Positions 15,813 to 25,030 of a DNA stretch of 64,000 nucleotides are shown here, piece by piece. Numbering within the stretch: position 1 is the stretch's first letter; every line of letters begins with the position of its first letter. The notes under the pieces were generated by a model that had not been told where the DNA came from, did not search any database, and saw only the letters and a list, made by a program, of their open reading frames with translations. Source of the stretch: JASLQO01 sp002327525 (GTDB lineage Bacteria > Pseudomonadota > Gammaproteobacteria > Pseudomonadales > Azotimanducaceae); assembly GCA_030744435.1 (NCBI GenBank), contig JASLQO010000004.1, positions 62,001 through 126,000 on the forward strand, read 5' to 3'. A program made the translations under genes and the position numbers.

Positions 15813-17948
15813 CTAGTTTTTTCTTTTTCGTCTCGGTCGTCGCGTGTGCTGTGTGTGTAACGGACGCTCTCCGTGTGTTGGTTTGTTATCCGTACCGCGC
15901 GGCTGATAGCTTGGAACCAGATGGCGCTTACCGTTGCCGATGAGATCGGCGCGACCCATTCTTCTGAGTGCCTCCCGTAAGAGCGGCCAGTTATTGGCGT
16001 CGTGGTAGCGCAGAAATGCTTTGTGCAATCTGCGCTGCCGGGTACCTCTGGGCACATACACCTTCTCACTGGCACGAGTCACCTTGCGCAGCGGATTGAT
16101 GCCACTGTGATACATCGTGGTGGCGGTCGCCATGGGACCCGGCAGGAAGGCCTGCACCTGATCCGCACGAAAGCCATTTGCTTTGAGCCACAGCGCCAGC
16201 TCCAGCATGTCCTCATCCGTGGTGCCCGGATGCGCGGCGATGAAGTATGGAATGAGGTATTGCTCCTTACCCGCTTGTTTCGAATAGCGATCGAACAGGT
16301 CCTTGAAACGGTAGTAGGGGCCCATGCCCGGCTTCATCATCTTCGCCAGCGGCCCTTCCGAGAGGGCCTCCGGTGCGATTTTGAGGTAACCACCGGTATG
16401 GTGTGCGGCGAGTTCGCGCACGTACTCGGGTGATTCGATGGCGAGGTCGTAGCGCACGCCCGAGGCTATTAACACCTTCTTGATGCCCGCCAGTTCGCGA
16501 GCCTTACGGTAAAGTCGGATCAACGCACCGTGGTCGGTGTTCATGTTGGGACACACACCCGGGTAGACACACGACGGTTTGCGGCAAGCCGCCTCTATCT
16601 CCCGACTCTTGCACGCCAGCCGGTACATATTGGCCGTGGGGCCGCCGAGATCGGAAATGATGCCCGTGAAGCCCGGCGTCTGATCGCGGATGGTTTCCAC
16701 CTCGCGCAGCACCGACGCCTCGCTCCTGCTCTGGATGATGCGCCCCTCGTGCTCGGTAATGGAGCAGAACGTACAGCCACCGAAGCAGCCACGCTGAATA
16801 GCTACCGAAAAGCGGATCATCTCGTAGGCAGGTATTCGCGCATCGCCATAGGCGGGGTGCGGAGTGCGCGTGAACGGCAACTCGTGAACCTGGTCGAGCT
16901 CCTGCGTCGTGAGCGGGAGCGGTGGCGGATTCAGCCAGAGCTGCGCGTTGGCATGCTGTTGAACCAGTGGACGCGCGTTGCCCGGGTTGGACTCAACGTG
17001 CAGGATACGCGATGCGTGCGCATACAGGACGGAATCGTCGCGCACGGCTTCGAACGACGGCAGCCGGATGACCGACCGGTCACGGCGCTCGGGCGATAGG
17101 TCCCGAACAAAGCGCACCACCTGCACTTCATCACCTTGCTGGCGTGCGCGCTGTCTTTTCGCGGTATAGGGATCTGGCGTTGGCGCAGGTTTAGCGGGTG
17201 TGTCGAGATGGGTGGAGTCCACTTCCACCCAGCCAACCGGTACGGACCTACGATGCAACGCGGTGCCGCGCACATCCGTGATCGCCTCGATGGCCTCACC
17301 AGCTGCCAACCGGTGCGCAACCTCCGCGAGCTGCCGTTCGGCATTGCCGAAGACCAGCAGATCCGCTTTCGCATCCAACAGGATGCTCCGACGCACTTTC
17401 TCCGACCAATAATCGAAATGCGCGATTCGCCTGAGACTGGCTTCTATGCCGCCGATGACCACTGGAACCTTTGTGTATGCCTCCTTAACACGGTTGGCAT
17501 ACACCACCACACTGCGGTCGGGCCGAGCGCCGCTCTCGCCTCCTGGTGTGTAGGCGTCATCCGAGCGCACCTTTCGGTCCGCCGTGTAACGATTGACCAT
17601 CGAATCCATGTTGCCGGCGGTGATTCCGAAAAACAGGTTAGGGGCGCCGAGGCGCTCGAACTCCGTCTTCGAGCGCCAATCGGGCTGGGCGATGATGCCG
17701 ACACGGAATCCCTGCGCTTCGAGAAAGCGGCCGACGATGGCCATGCCGAAGCTCGGATGATCGACGTAGGCATCGCCGGTCACGATGATGACGTCACAGC
17801 TGTCCCAGCCGAGTTCGTCCATCTCCGCGCGCGACATCGGCAGGACGGGGGCAGGCGTCAGGCGCTTCGCCCAAAACTTGCGGTAACCCATGATGGGGGT
17901 TACATCCCTACCAGTGCTGTTCGTGGTACTGTGAGCTCTCCCCGGCAT
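15813..17948 (-). CDS. YgiQ-family radical SAM protein
   Basis: 711 residues. The N-terminal vitamin-B12-binding-like domain starts with MSRAEMDELGWDSCDVIIVTG and DHPSFGMAIVGR. The radical SAM core carries the cluster motif in RGCFGGCTFCSITEHEG (about residue 375), a CX3CX2C arrangement that binds a [4Fe-4S] cluster and S-adenosylmethionine. The conserved YgiQ tail has PGTTDEDMLELALWLK and YVPRGTRQRRLHKAFLRYHD. This is one of the best-conserved genes of unknown reaction in proteobacteria. It is monocistronic. The start could be up to 40 residues downstream; the conserved part begins near MGYRKFWAKRL at residue 20. Confidence 0.92.
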   Translation of the reverse strand: MPGRAHSTTNSTGRDVTPIMGYRKFWAKRLTPAPVLPMSRAEMDELGWDSCDVIIVTGDAYVDHPSFGMAIVGRFLEAQGFRVGIIAQPDWRSKTEFERLGAPNLFFGITAGNMDSMVNRYTADRKVRSDDAYTPGGESGARPDRSVVVYANRVKEAYTKVPVVIGGIEASLRRIAHFDYWSEKVRRSILLDAKADLLVFGNAERQLAEVAHRLAAGEAIEAITDVRGTALHRRSVPVGWVEVDSTHLDTPAKPAPTPDPYTAKRQRARQQGDEVQVVRFVRDLSPERRDRSVIRLPSFEAVRDDSVLYAHASRILHVESNPGNARPLVQQHANAQLWLNPPPLPLTTQELDQVHELPFTRTPHPAYGDARIPAYEMIRFSVAIQRGCFGGCTFCSITEHEGRIIQSRSEASVLREVETIRDQTPGFTGIISDLGGPTANMYRLACKSREIEAACRKPSCVYPGVCPNMNTDHGALIRLYRKARELAGIKKVLIASGVRYDLAIESPEYVRELAAHHTGGYLKIAPEALSEGPLAKMMKPGMGPYYRFKDLFDRYSKQAGKEQYLIPYFIAAHPGTTDEDMLELALWLKANGFRADQVQAFLPGPMATATTMYHSGINPLRKVTRASEKVYVPRGTRQRRLHKAFLRYHDANNWPLLREALRRMGRADLIGNGKRHLVPSYQPRGTDNKPTHGERPLHTQHTRRPRRKRKN

Positions 17949-17974
17949 GCGCGGATGTTACTCCGCGGCCATGC

Positions 17975-18395
17975 TTACAGTCTCGCCTCAAAACCGGCCC
18001 GGAGCCGAGGTTGTACCTTCGCCACCGACAGCAACGATTCAACACAATCGCGGGTAGAGTCATCCAGCGGGCGGAATTGGACATCCGTCACAGCACGAAT
18101 ACGATCATTGCGCAGCTCACAACCCGCCCAGATGGCCCGCATCTCCACCTCGCGTACCCGGATACGCTCTAGGAAGGGATCGGTGACCTCCAGAGCATCG
18201 TGACCGAGTTCCGGCAACATGCGATCGATACTTGCCCGGACCGGCAGAATATGCGTGTTTTTTGTCCACTGAAGGCCAGAATGCCAGCCCGGGCCAGAAA
18301 CAGGCGGCGATCAGCAGCACCGTCGAGAACATGCTCAACAGCGCTCGAGAATAGCCGAGCAAGCGCAGATACAGCTTTTCGATCGCCTCAGGCAT
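17975..18395 (-). pseudogene. Chimera: MMPL/RND exporter N-terminus joined to an unrelated C-terminus
   Basis: Behind a good ribosome site (GGGAGG) the ATG at 18395 opens MPEAIEKLYLRLLGYSRALLS and a membrane helix. This is the typical first helix of an MMPL-family RND transporter, which should continue for about 750 residues. It stops matching near 18262. A different frame then encodes ASIDRMLPELGHDALEVTD, AGCELRNDRIRAVTDVQFRPLDD and a stop at 17975, the coherent C-terminal end of another protein I cannot name. The transporter body is missing, so this looks like a deletion joining two genes. Confidence 0.5.
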
Positions 18396-18534
18396 TTCCA
18401 GGGTACCTCCCTACATGGCAAACGCCAGTCAACCGTCCTCCAACGTGTTATGTCTGGTGTCTGGTTCGACCGTTCGGGTAGAGTAAATGATAGTAAGCGA
18501 GGCCAACACATCGGACAGGACACTCCCCCAGAAC

Positions 18535-19500
18535 ATGACCAGCAACAAGCTCGAGCAGTTGAAAACCATGACCGACGTCGTCGCCGACACGGGCGACATC
18601 GAGGCCATGCGCGCCTATAAACCACTGGACGCCACCACCAATCCATCGCTGCTTCTGAAAGCGGTGGCGATCCCCGCGTATCAGCCGCTGCTCGCGCAAG
18701 CGCGTCGGGAGGCGGCTGGCTGCGGGCTGTCAGGTCAGGCACTGGCGCACGAGTGCTGTGACCGCCTCGCAGTTCTGGTGGGCACTGAGATTACCCGCAT
18801 CGTACCGGGCAGGGTTTCGACGGAGGTGGATGCACGCCTGTCCTTCGACACCGATGCCACCTGTGAGCGCGCCAGGCGCCTGATCGACCTCTACGCAGCG
18901 CAGGGTGTGGAACGCGACCGAGTACTGATCAAGATCGCCTCCACCTGGGAAGGTATCCGCGCCGCCGAGACGCTGGAGAACGAAGGTATCAACTGCAATC
19001 TGACCCTGCTGTTCTCTTTCGAGCAGGCAGTGGCCTGTGCGGAGGCAGGCGCATACCTCATCTCTCCGTTCGTGGGCCGCATTTTCGACTGGTACGTCAA
19101 GACAACGGGCGAAAACTACACGCCCGCCGAAGATCCCGGTGTACAGTCAGTGCGCCGCATCTACCACTATTACAAAACGAACGGCTACGACACTGTCGTG
19201 ATGGGTGCGAGCTTCCGCAATACCGGTCAGATCGAGGCTCTCGCGGGGTGTGACCGGCTCACGATCAGTCCAGGTCTGCTGGCGGAACTAGCGGACGACT
19301 CGGCCGCGCTCGAGCGCGCACTCGGCAGCGGCAGGGGTATATGTGCGAACGATGATGCGACGGCTGAATCCGCCCTCGACGAGAAGGCGTTTCGCTGGTA
19401 TCTGAACGAGGATGCCATGGCAACGGAAAAGCTGGCAGAAGGTATCCGCATCTTCGCGGCCGATCAGAAGAAGCTCGAAACGGCACTTGCCGCCGGCTGA
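18535..19500 (+). CDS. tal: Transaldolase
   Basis: Class I transaldolase of 321 residues from the ATG at 18535 (MTSNKLEQLKTMTDVVADTGD), the usual start for TalB-type proteins; an in-frame ATG at 18487 would add 16 non-conserved residues. It transfers dihydroxyacetone from sedoheptulose 7-phosphate to glyceraldehyde 3-phosphate in the non-oxidative pentose phosphate pathway. The Schiff-base lysine lies in DRVLIKIASTWEG (about residue 135). The N-terminal Asp is in TNPSLLLKA. GRIFDWY and MGASFRNTGQI are also present. Single gene; no other pentose-phosphate enzyme is in the window. Confidence 0.97.
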   Translation: MTSNKLEQLKTMTDVVADTGDIEAMRAYKPLDATTNPSLLLKAVAIPAYQPLLAQARREAAGCGLSGQALAHECCDRLAVLVGTEITRIVPGRVSTEVDARLSFDTDATCERARRLIDLYAAQGVERDRVLIKIASTWEGIRAAETLENEGINCNLTLLFSFEQAVACAEAGAYLISPFVGRIFDWYVKTTGENYTPAEDPGVQSVRRIYHYYKTNGYDTVVMGASFRNTGQIEALAGCDRLTISPGLLAELADDSAALERALGSGRGICANDDATAESALDEKAFRWYLNEDAMATEKLAEGIRIFAADQKKLETALAAG

Positions 19501-19572
19501 CAGCGTAACTGGTTAGACTTCGACCAGAGTACACCAGGCCAAGACAGACAGGGCTGAACAGTCGACCGTGCT

Positions 19573-20634
19573 TCAGCTGTGTAGACGATTGACCGCCTGC
19601 TCTGCCAACGCGAGAGAGCGGCCGATACGATCACGCATCTCCTCGAGATCGATACCGTCGGTGCTCTTCTTTCCTTCCACATAGCGAGCGTACACGCCGT
19701 GCACGATGGCGGCCGACTTCCAGCGGTTGAAACCGCAGTAGTAATCCAGCTTCGACAGGTCGCGGCCGGTGCGCTCGGCATATCGTTCAGCCAGCTCGTG
19801 ACGCTCGGGAAATCCGGATGGCGTCGTCGCCGCCTCCGGCGCGGCGGGAAGCTCGTCGCTGCTGTCAGGCCAGATATTCAGCGCGTAGGCAAGATCGGCC
19901 AGAGGGTCCCCTAGCGTGGAAATCTCCCAGTCCACCACTGCCGCCACCGTGCAGTCCCGGCCCACCAGGCAATTGTGCACGCCATAGTCGCCGTGCACGA
20001 TCTTGGCCGGCTCCTGCTCAGGCAGGTTTTCGAGAAAGTACCGTTGCATCTCGTGCGCGCGCGGATCGTCGTAGTTCGCCGGTTCCATCGAAGCCGTCCA
20101 CGAACGGTACCAGGTCTTGAGCTGCCTGCCGACGTAGTTGTCTTTCTTGCCGAGATCGCCAAGGCCTACTGAGTCGGGATCGATATCGTGCAGATCGCCC
20201 AGCACGTCGATGAAAGAAAATGCCAGCTGGCAGCGCTTGTCCTCGGGTACATAGGCTCTGGTGTCCTCGGCACTGTACAGGGGATGCCCATCGACGAGCC
20301 CCATCACATAGAACCACGCGCCCGTCACATCCGGGCTCTCACAGAAGCCGAGTGCCGCAGGAACTGGAACGGAGGTCGGACCCAGCGCCGAAATGAGCGC
20401 CCACTCACGGCCCATGTCGTGCGCCTTCGGCAGTAGCTGCCCCTGCGGAGGGCGCCGTATCACGGCCGACTGGCCCGCGGAATCGTCGATGCGGTAGGTC
20501 AGATTCGAGTGACCGCCAAGCAACCGTCTCCAGATCAGCGGTGGTTTCAGGGCGGGAATGTTGTCCGCAATCCAGGCTTCGACCGCGGCGACATCGTACC
20601 CCTCCGGTCCCGTACCCTCGTCGTGATCCGTCAT
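19573..20634 (-). CDS. Phosphotransferase (APH/choline kinase-like), acyl-CoA dehydrogenase-associated type
   Basis: 353 residues with the aminoglycoside-phosphotransferase kinase fold. The N-lobe shows LLGGHSNLTYRIDD (nucleotide loop) and AVIRRPPQG (ATP lysine equivalent). The catalytic loop is IVHGDYGVHNCLV (about residue 195) and the metal site VVDWEISTLGDPLADLA (about residue 218). This subgroup is found fused to, or next to, acyl-CoA dehydrogenases such as the one at 2344-3558 and is thought to phosphorylate hydroxy-acyl intermediates before elimination. That role is known for ACAD10/11-type proteins and is inferred here. It is not in an operon. Confidence 0.9.
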   Translation of the reverse strand: MTDHDEGTGPEGYDVAAVEAWIADNIPALKPPLIWRRLLGGHSNLTYRIDDSAGQSAVIRRPPQGQLLPKAHDMGREWALISALGPTSVPVPAALGFCESPDVTGAWFYVMGLVDGHPLYSAEDTRAYVPEDKRCQLAFSFIDVLGDLHDIDPDSVGLGDLGKKDNYVGRQLKTWYRSWTASMEPANYDDPRAHEMQRYFLENLPEQEPAKIVHGDYGVHNCLVGRDCTVAAVVDWEISTLGDPLADLAYALNIWPDSSDELPAAPEAATTPSGFPERHELAERYAERTGRDLSKLDYYCGFNRWKSAAIVHGVYARYVEGKKSTDGIDLEEMRDRIGRSLALAEQAVNRLHS

Positions 20635-20759
20635 GTGTTCCAGCCCCTGTCCTTCAGATCCTACGGGATGGAAACGATCTCACTCCTGCCTTGTGCGGTC
20701 AACGTGGATACGACGTGCGACCGCCAATGCTCCTTCGATCAGGTACCGCTCGTTGGCCG

Positions 20760-21711
20760 CTAGTCGATGCTCTTATTCGACCTCTGGTAGCGCACCACGA
20801 GATCCGGATCGGGCGAGAGGTTAGTGCAGGGATCGTCCCTGCCGTTGTAGTCGAGCGAAGAAAGCACGTAACGCATGGATTCGTACCGGGCCTTCTTCTT
20901 GTCGTTGGCTTTGACGATGATCCACGGGCTGTAAGACATGTGGGTCTTGCTGAACATCTTTTCCTTGTACTTCGTGTACATGTTCCAGTGTTCCTGCACC
21001 TGCTCGTCCACGGGGCCGATCTTCCACTGCTTGAGGGGGGGATTGACCCGCCGGGACTGGAAGCCGTCTTCCTGCACCTGTTTCGAGATGGAAAACCAGA
21101 ACTTCACCAGCTCCACGCCGTCCTCGTAGAGCATATGCTCGAACTCCCGAACCTGCTGCATGAAGCCGTGATACTGGTGCTCGCTGCAAAACCCCATCAC
21201 CGGCTCCACAACCGCACGGTTGTACCAGCTGCGGTCGAAGAAGGTGATCTCGTCCGGATTGGGGAGCCGTTCTACGTAGCGCTGGAAATACCACTGGCCT
21301 TTCTGCACCTCGGACGGCTTCGGGAGGGCCACGATGCGCACTGTGAGGATTCAGGTGCTCAATGAAGCGTCGGATGCTGCCACCCTCGCCCGCCGCATCG
21401 CGACCCTTGAATATGATGGCGACCCTCGGGCCCCCAAGCTGAACCGAACGCTGCAGCTACACCAGTTCCTGCTCGTAACGGAGTTTGACCAGCGCTTTCT
21501 CGACATTGATGTTCTTGGTGGAGCGCAGCTGCAACAGGCCCTTCCTGATGTTGACCGCATCCAGCTCTTCCTCCGTCAGCCGCGCGTTTCCCGTCAGCGT
21601 CTTGCCGAGTATCTTCTCTTCCCGTGACAGTTTCCGGCTTTCCGGTAAGACCGACTGATCGCTCACTAGCACCGGTTTCGGCTCCGTTTCGGTTTCCACT
21701 TTATTGGCCAT
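20760..21711 (-). pseudogene. ppk2: Polyphosphate kinase 2 (PPK2), inactivated
   Basis: The gene would encode a PPK2 kinase, which makes nucleoside triphosphates from polyphosphate. Three independent lesions are visible. The N-terminal part ends at a TAG (21457-21459) in EQELV*LQRSV, where relatives have lysine; AAG to TAG is one change. Walker A reads GRDAAGEGGS, with the essential lysine replaced by Glu (codon 21385-21387). A one-base excess near 21342 shifts the frame between EHLNPH and VRIVALPKPS. Downstream, the sequence is well preserved to the normal end (FDRSWYNRAVVEPVMGF, LKQWKIGP, PWIIVKANDKKKAR). A restart at the GTG at 21341 would give 193 residues without Walker A, unable to bind ATP normally. 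Confidence 0.9.
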
Positions 21712-22001
21712 TTCGGCTGTTTCCGCTTTCCTGGCAGGGTTGGCTGTCTTACTTTCACCGTTGCCTATGCTGGTCCCCAGTTTACCCCGGCCCGCGGTGC
21801 CGCAAGCCTCATATCCACAAACCTGAAGCTTCTATTGTGACCCCACGCAGGGCTACCAGGTTTTCGCGAAAACACATACTCGAGCACGTAGTCACTCAAG
21901 CACACGGCACACGAAAAACAGCCGGACTATCGCCGCGCGCCGATGTGAGACACTCTGCGTTCAACAGTGCTACCACAACACGTACATCAAAGGACTTCAA
22001 A

Positions 22002-22370
22002 TTGAACGACAACGAACAAATCATCCGTGATTTCATCGCCGCCTGGTCCAATCTCAACGCCGACGAACTGGTGTCCTACTTCACCGAGGACGGCGTGTAC
22101 CACAACATGCCTACCGACCCGGTCGCGGGACAGGAAAATCTGCGCGGCTTCATCGGTGCGTTTCTCGCCAACTGGGAAAAGACCGACTGGGAAGTGCTCA
22201 ACCTGTTCTCCCAGGGAGACGTCGTGATGGCGGAGCGGGTAGATCGCACCGTTGCGGGCGGCAAGCCCGTGGACCTGCCCTGTTGTGGCGTATTCGAAAT
22301 GCGTGACGGCAAGATCGCCGTGTGGCGCGACTATTTCGATATGGCTACGTTCATGAATGCGATGTCCTGA
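22002..22370 (+). CDS. NTF2-like protein, limonene-1,2-epoxide hydrolase family
   Basis: 122 residues of cone-shaped alpha+beta fold. The start is TTG at 22002 (LNDNEQIIRDFIAAW) with AAAGGA 7-8 bases upstream. Characteristic blocks are DELVSYFTEDGVYHNMP, VAGQENLRGFIGAF and a C-terminal CCGVFEMRDGKIAVWRDYFDMATF. The RDYFD motif carries the Arg-Asp pair used by limonene-epoxide hydrolase to activate water, so epoxide hydrolysis is possible; related SnoaL-like proteins have other activities. Single gene flanked by pseudogenes. Confidence 0.8.
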   Translation: MNDNEQIIRDFIAAWSNLNADELVSYFTEDGVYHNMPTDPVAGQENLRGFIGAFLANWEKTDWEVLNLFSQGDVVMAERVDRTVAGGKPVDLPCCGVFEMRDGKIAVWRDYFDMATFMNAMS

Positions 22371-22504
22371 CTCAGGGCCTGCTACTATGTGCCCGGGGAG
22401 AAGTTCTGCTGCCGCTCGGGCACGCCGGGGTTCCCGGCGCTGTCTTGATTTCTAGTGACGTCAAAAGAGAAGACGACGCACAGACGCACATAGGGAGTAC
22501 ACCC

Positions 22505-22627
22505 ATGTTCAAAAGAACTGTGACTGCAGCATTGCTGACACTGCTGTCCTGTACAACGAGGGTCATCAGGTACTCGCTCAGAATGAAAAAAGCGAGCGCT
22601 GCGAAGCCACCCGACCAGCCGTGTTGA
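22505..22627 (+). pseudogene. 5' stub of an exported protein
   Basis: AGGGAG precedes ATG 22505, which opens a clean signal peptide (MFKRTVTAALLTLLSCTT). After about 17 codons the sequence becomes the antisense of the acyltransferase stub described next, so only the export signal of the original gene survives. The frame happens to stay open to 22627. Confidence 0.45.
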
Positions 22628-22686
22628 CTCCAGGCGTGCACATAGAGCACCAGCATCGCCAGCAGAAAGCGGCGCAAGCCGAACAC
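22557..22686 (-). pseudogene. 5' stub of an acyltransferase-3 family membrane protein
   Basis: From GTG 22686 (AAAGGGA upstream) the frame reads LRRFLLAMLVLYVHAWSQHG and then AALAFFILSEYLMTLV. This is the first helix, with its catalytic-type histidine, and the second helix of acyltransferase-3 (OafA/NodX) proteins, where the pattern is RF-LA-LV--H followed by FF-LSGY-M. Identity ends at about 22557, where the signal-peptide stub of the opposite strand begins. More than 300 residues are missing. Confidence 0.55.
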
Positions 22687-22836
22687 TGCAATTCCCTTTG
22701 AGAGCGGCCCGCCCAAGCTTCACACATCGCGCATCCGGGACTTGCGATACAGTGAACATTTCCCGTGGCACCACTACAGTACACCCCTACCTGTCAGTTC
22801 GCATACATGAAGTGCGAATACATAGTGAGGCCAGCT

Positions 22837-24213
22837 ATGCCGGACACCGAACACCCGCTCATCACACGCTACCGGGAATTCAGCCCTTCTTCGCAGACGA
22901 TCGCCGAACGAGCGCGCAGCGTTTTCCCCGGCGGCGACACGCGTTCCTCAGCGCACTACGGACCCTATCCGCTAGCCATCGAGCACGCGCGCGGGGCGGT
23001 GCTCACCGACGCCGACGGACACGAGCTGCTCGATTTCATGAACAACTTCACCTCGCTCATTCACGGCCACGCACACCCTGGTGTGGTGACCGCCGTGCGT
23101 GAACAGGTCGGCCGCGGTTCTGCATACGCGGCTCCGAGCACCAGCCAGATCGAACTCGCAGAACTAATTGCCGATCGTGTGCCGTCCATAGAGCAACTGC
23201 GTTTCACCAGCTCCGGCACCGAGGGCACGCTGATGGCCATTCGCGCTGCCCGCGCCGCTACCGGCCGCCAGAAACTCATGAAGATGGAGGGCGGCTACCA
23301 CGGCAGCTACGAGCAGGCAGAAGTCTCACTCGCACCCCTGCCCGGACTGCGCGGTGAACTCTCGGCGCCCATCTCCACCGCGTTTGATGCGAGTTTTCCG
23401 GATAGTGTGCTGGCCGACACGGTAATCTGCCCATACAACGAACCGCAGCTGGCCCGGAACCTGATCGATGCACATGCCAATGAGTTGGCCGCTGTGATCG
23501 TGGAACCGATACTCGGTTCGATGGGGATGCTTGCTGCGACCACGGAGTTTCTGCAGACCCTGCGCGACGCCACACAACGCCACGGCATCATTCTGATTTT
23601 CGACGAGGTGATTACGCTGCGGGTGAACAGCGGCGGGGCACAGGCAACGCACGGCGTTACCCCGGACATGACTTGCATGGGCAAGATCATCGGCGGCGGT
23701 CTGCCGGTGGGTGGCGTGGGTGGACGCCAGGAGTTAATGCAGCTATTCAGCCCGGATCAGGAACAACCGGTGATGCACGCGAGCACATTCAGCGGCAATG
23801 CGCTCACCATGACAGCCGGACTCGCCGCCATGCAAGCCTACACCGCCAGCGAAGCACAGCGGATCAACGATCTCGGCAGCCGCCTTCGCGAGGGGTTCAA
23901 TCAGGTCTTTCAGCAGGCCGGTGTGCGCGGGCAGGCCACGGGCACGGGGTCACTCAGCAATCTTCACTTCACCGACCGGTTTCTGCATGACGCACGAGAC
24001 AGCCTCGACGGCATGATCGCGGCGGGACACATACCGAGTTTGCTGCACCTGACCATGCTGCGACACGGAGTGATGTCCGCCACGCGTCTCATGTTCTGCA
24101 CCAGCACTGCGATGGACGAGAGCACGGTCGACCGCGCGGTTACGGCTCTTGCCGAGTCGCTCTCTGAGATGCGCCCGTTCATCGAGTCAGAACGGCCGGA
24201 ACTACTCATTTGA
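22837..24213 (+). CDS. Class III aminotransferase, glutamate-1-semialdehyde aminomutase-like
   Basis: 458 residues from the ATG at 22837 (MPDTEHPLITRYREF); in-frame starts further upstream are not conserved. PLP-dependent fold type I. GGDTRSSAHYGPYPLAIEHARG and DADGHELLDFMNNFTSLIHGHAHP form the N-terminal part. SSGTEGTLMAIRAARAAT binds the phosphate. EPILGSMGM is followed by LIFDEVITLRV with the PLP-contacting Asp, and TCMGKIIGGGLPVGG with the Schiff-base Lys (about residue 285). It resembles HemL but has substrate-loop differences, so it probably acts on another amine or amino acid; heme synthesis is less likely. Single gene. Confidence 0.88.
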   Translation: MPDTEHPLITRYREFSPSSQTIAERARSVFPGGDTRSSAHYGPYPLAIEHARGAVLTDADGHELLDFMNNFTSLIHGHAHPGVVTAVREQVGRGSAYAAPSTSQIELAELIADRVPSIEQLRFTSSGTEGTLMAIRAARAATGRQKLMKMEGGYHGSYEQAEVSLAPLPGLRGELSAPISTAFDASFPDSVLADTVICPYNEPQLARNLIDAHANELAAVIVEPILGSMGMLAATTEFLQTLRDATQRHGIILIFDEVITLRVNSGGAQATHGVTPDMTCMGKIIGGGLPVGGVGGRQELMQLFSPDQEQPVMHASTFSGNALTMTAGLAAMQAYTASEAQRINDLGSRLREGFNQVFQQAGVRGQATGTGSLSNLHFTDRFLHDARDSLDGMIAAGHIPSLLHLTMLRHGVMSATRLMFCTSTAMDESTVDRAVTALAESLSEMRPFIESERPELLI

Positions 24214-24229
24214 ACAAGCCAGCGTGGTG

Positions 24230-24658
24230 TCAGGACTTGGCGTAGTCCACCGTCAGCCAGCGCTCCGGTGTGATTGATACCCTGATGGAGCCTTCTTCAG
24301 CGCTGTCGGCTGCGTAAGCGGTTCCCAGTTGCTCGCCGAGATAGCGGATCGCCATGGGCCTGGTATCTGCATCGATACTCAATGGTGTTATCGAACTGAC
24401 ACGGCCCTCCAAGGATACGTATTTGTAGGGTGCATCCTCCGTTTGCGCCACGAGTGAGACCGGAGTACCTACTTCGAGCAGCTTGCCTTTCAGCGACTGT
24501 CGGCCGGTGAGCAGCCAGGCCTCGCCCCCGGGTTGGTAGTCGTACCACACGGGCGCTGCGAGGGGCGCACCTTCCGGACGCGCTATCGACAGTACGCCCA
24601 CGTGCACATCCGCGAGAAAGGCCTCGCGCTCTTCCACGCTCATGCGTGTGTCCGCCAT
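24230..24658 (-). CDS. Pyridoxamine 5'-phosphate oxidase family protein
   Basis: A small split-barrel protein of 142 residues. MSVEEREAFLADVHVGVLSIARPEGAPLAAPVWY is the standard N-terminus of PNPOx-like FMN/F420-binding proteins; GGEAWLLTGRQSLKGKLLE and YKYVSLEGRVSSI contribute cofactor contacts, and ITPERWLTVDYAK closes the barrel. It is unrelated in close sequence to the PNPOx proteins at 13.0, 13.8 and 33.7 kb. Convergent with the aminotransferase, 16 bases apart. Reaction unknown. Confidence 0.82.
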   Translation of the reverse strand: MADTRMSVEEREAFLADVHVGVLSIARPEGAPLAAPVWYDYQPGGEAWLLTGRQSLKGKLLEVGTPVSLVAQTEDAPYKYVSLEGRVSSITPLSIDADTRPMAIRYLGEQLGTAYAADSAEEGSIRVSITPERWLTVDYAKS

Positions 24659-25030
24659 GCTGATTCTCCGTCAACCAAGGGTGTAATTGTATCAATCACG
24701 ACACTGATTTTTCTCGGTAATTTGACGGACATTCCACGGCGGGCAGAGGCTGAGATCAAGGAGCGCAAGAGATGCGCGCCTGGTCTTGCGGGGGACTGGA
24801 CCCGGCGTTCGTGTCGGGTAGAGCGGGCGCAACCGTTGTGCCTTCTTTTCAACCTCCTTCATGGCGGCGGTGACGGCTGACGGCACGCCGATTCGATCAG
24901 CTCCCAGTCTCCGTCAGGAGACCGGGTGTTTCCCCCCACCCATTCCGATGCGCGTCCGGCGCTCGATCATGCGTGACGACCCTATGGCATCCGCACTAAC
25001 ATCAGGCATGTTAAAGTCAGGAGTGCCGCC
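24659..25030. other. Intergenic, no supported gene
   Basis: Several short frames on both strands, none with a ribosome site or family signal. It holds the divergent promoter region between the minus-strand PNPOx gene and the plus-strand VOC gene; I can place no boxes. Confidence 0.4.

Noticed and set aside
22837..24213. hemL for heme synthesis
   Set aside because: Substrate-binding blocks diverge from HemL; only the general aminomutase-like fold is supported.
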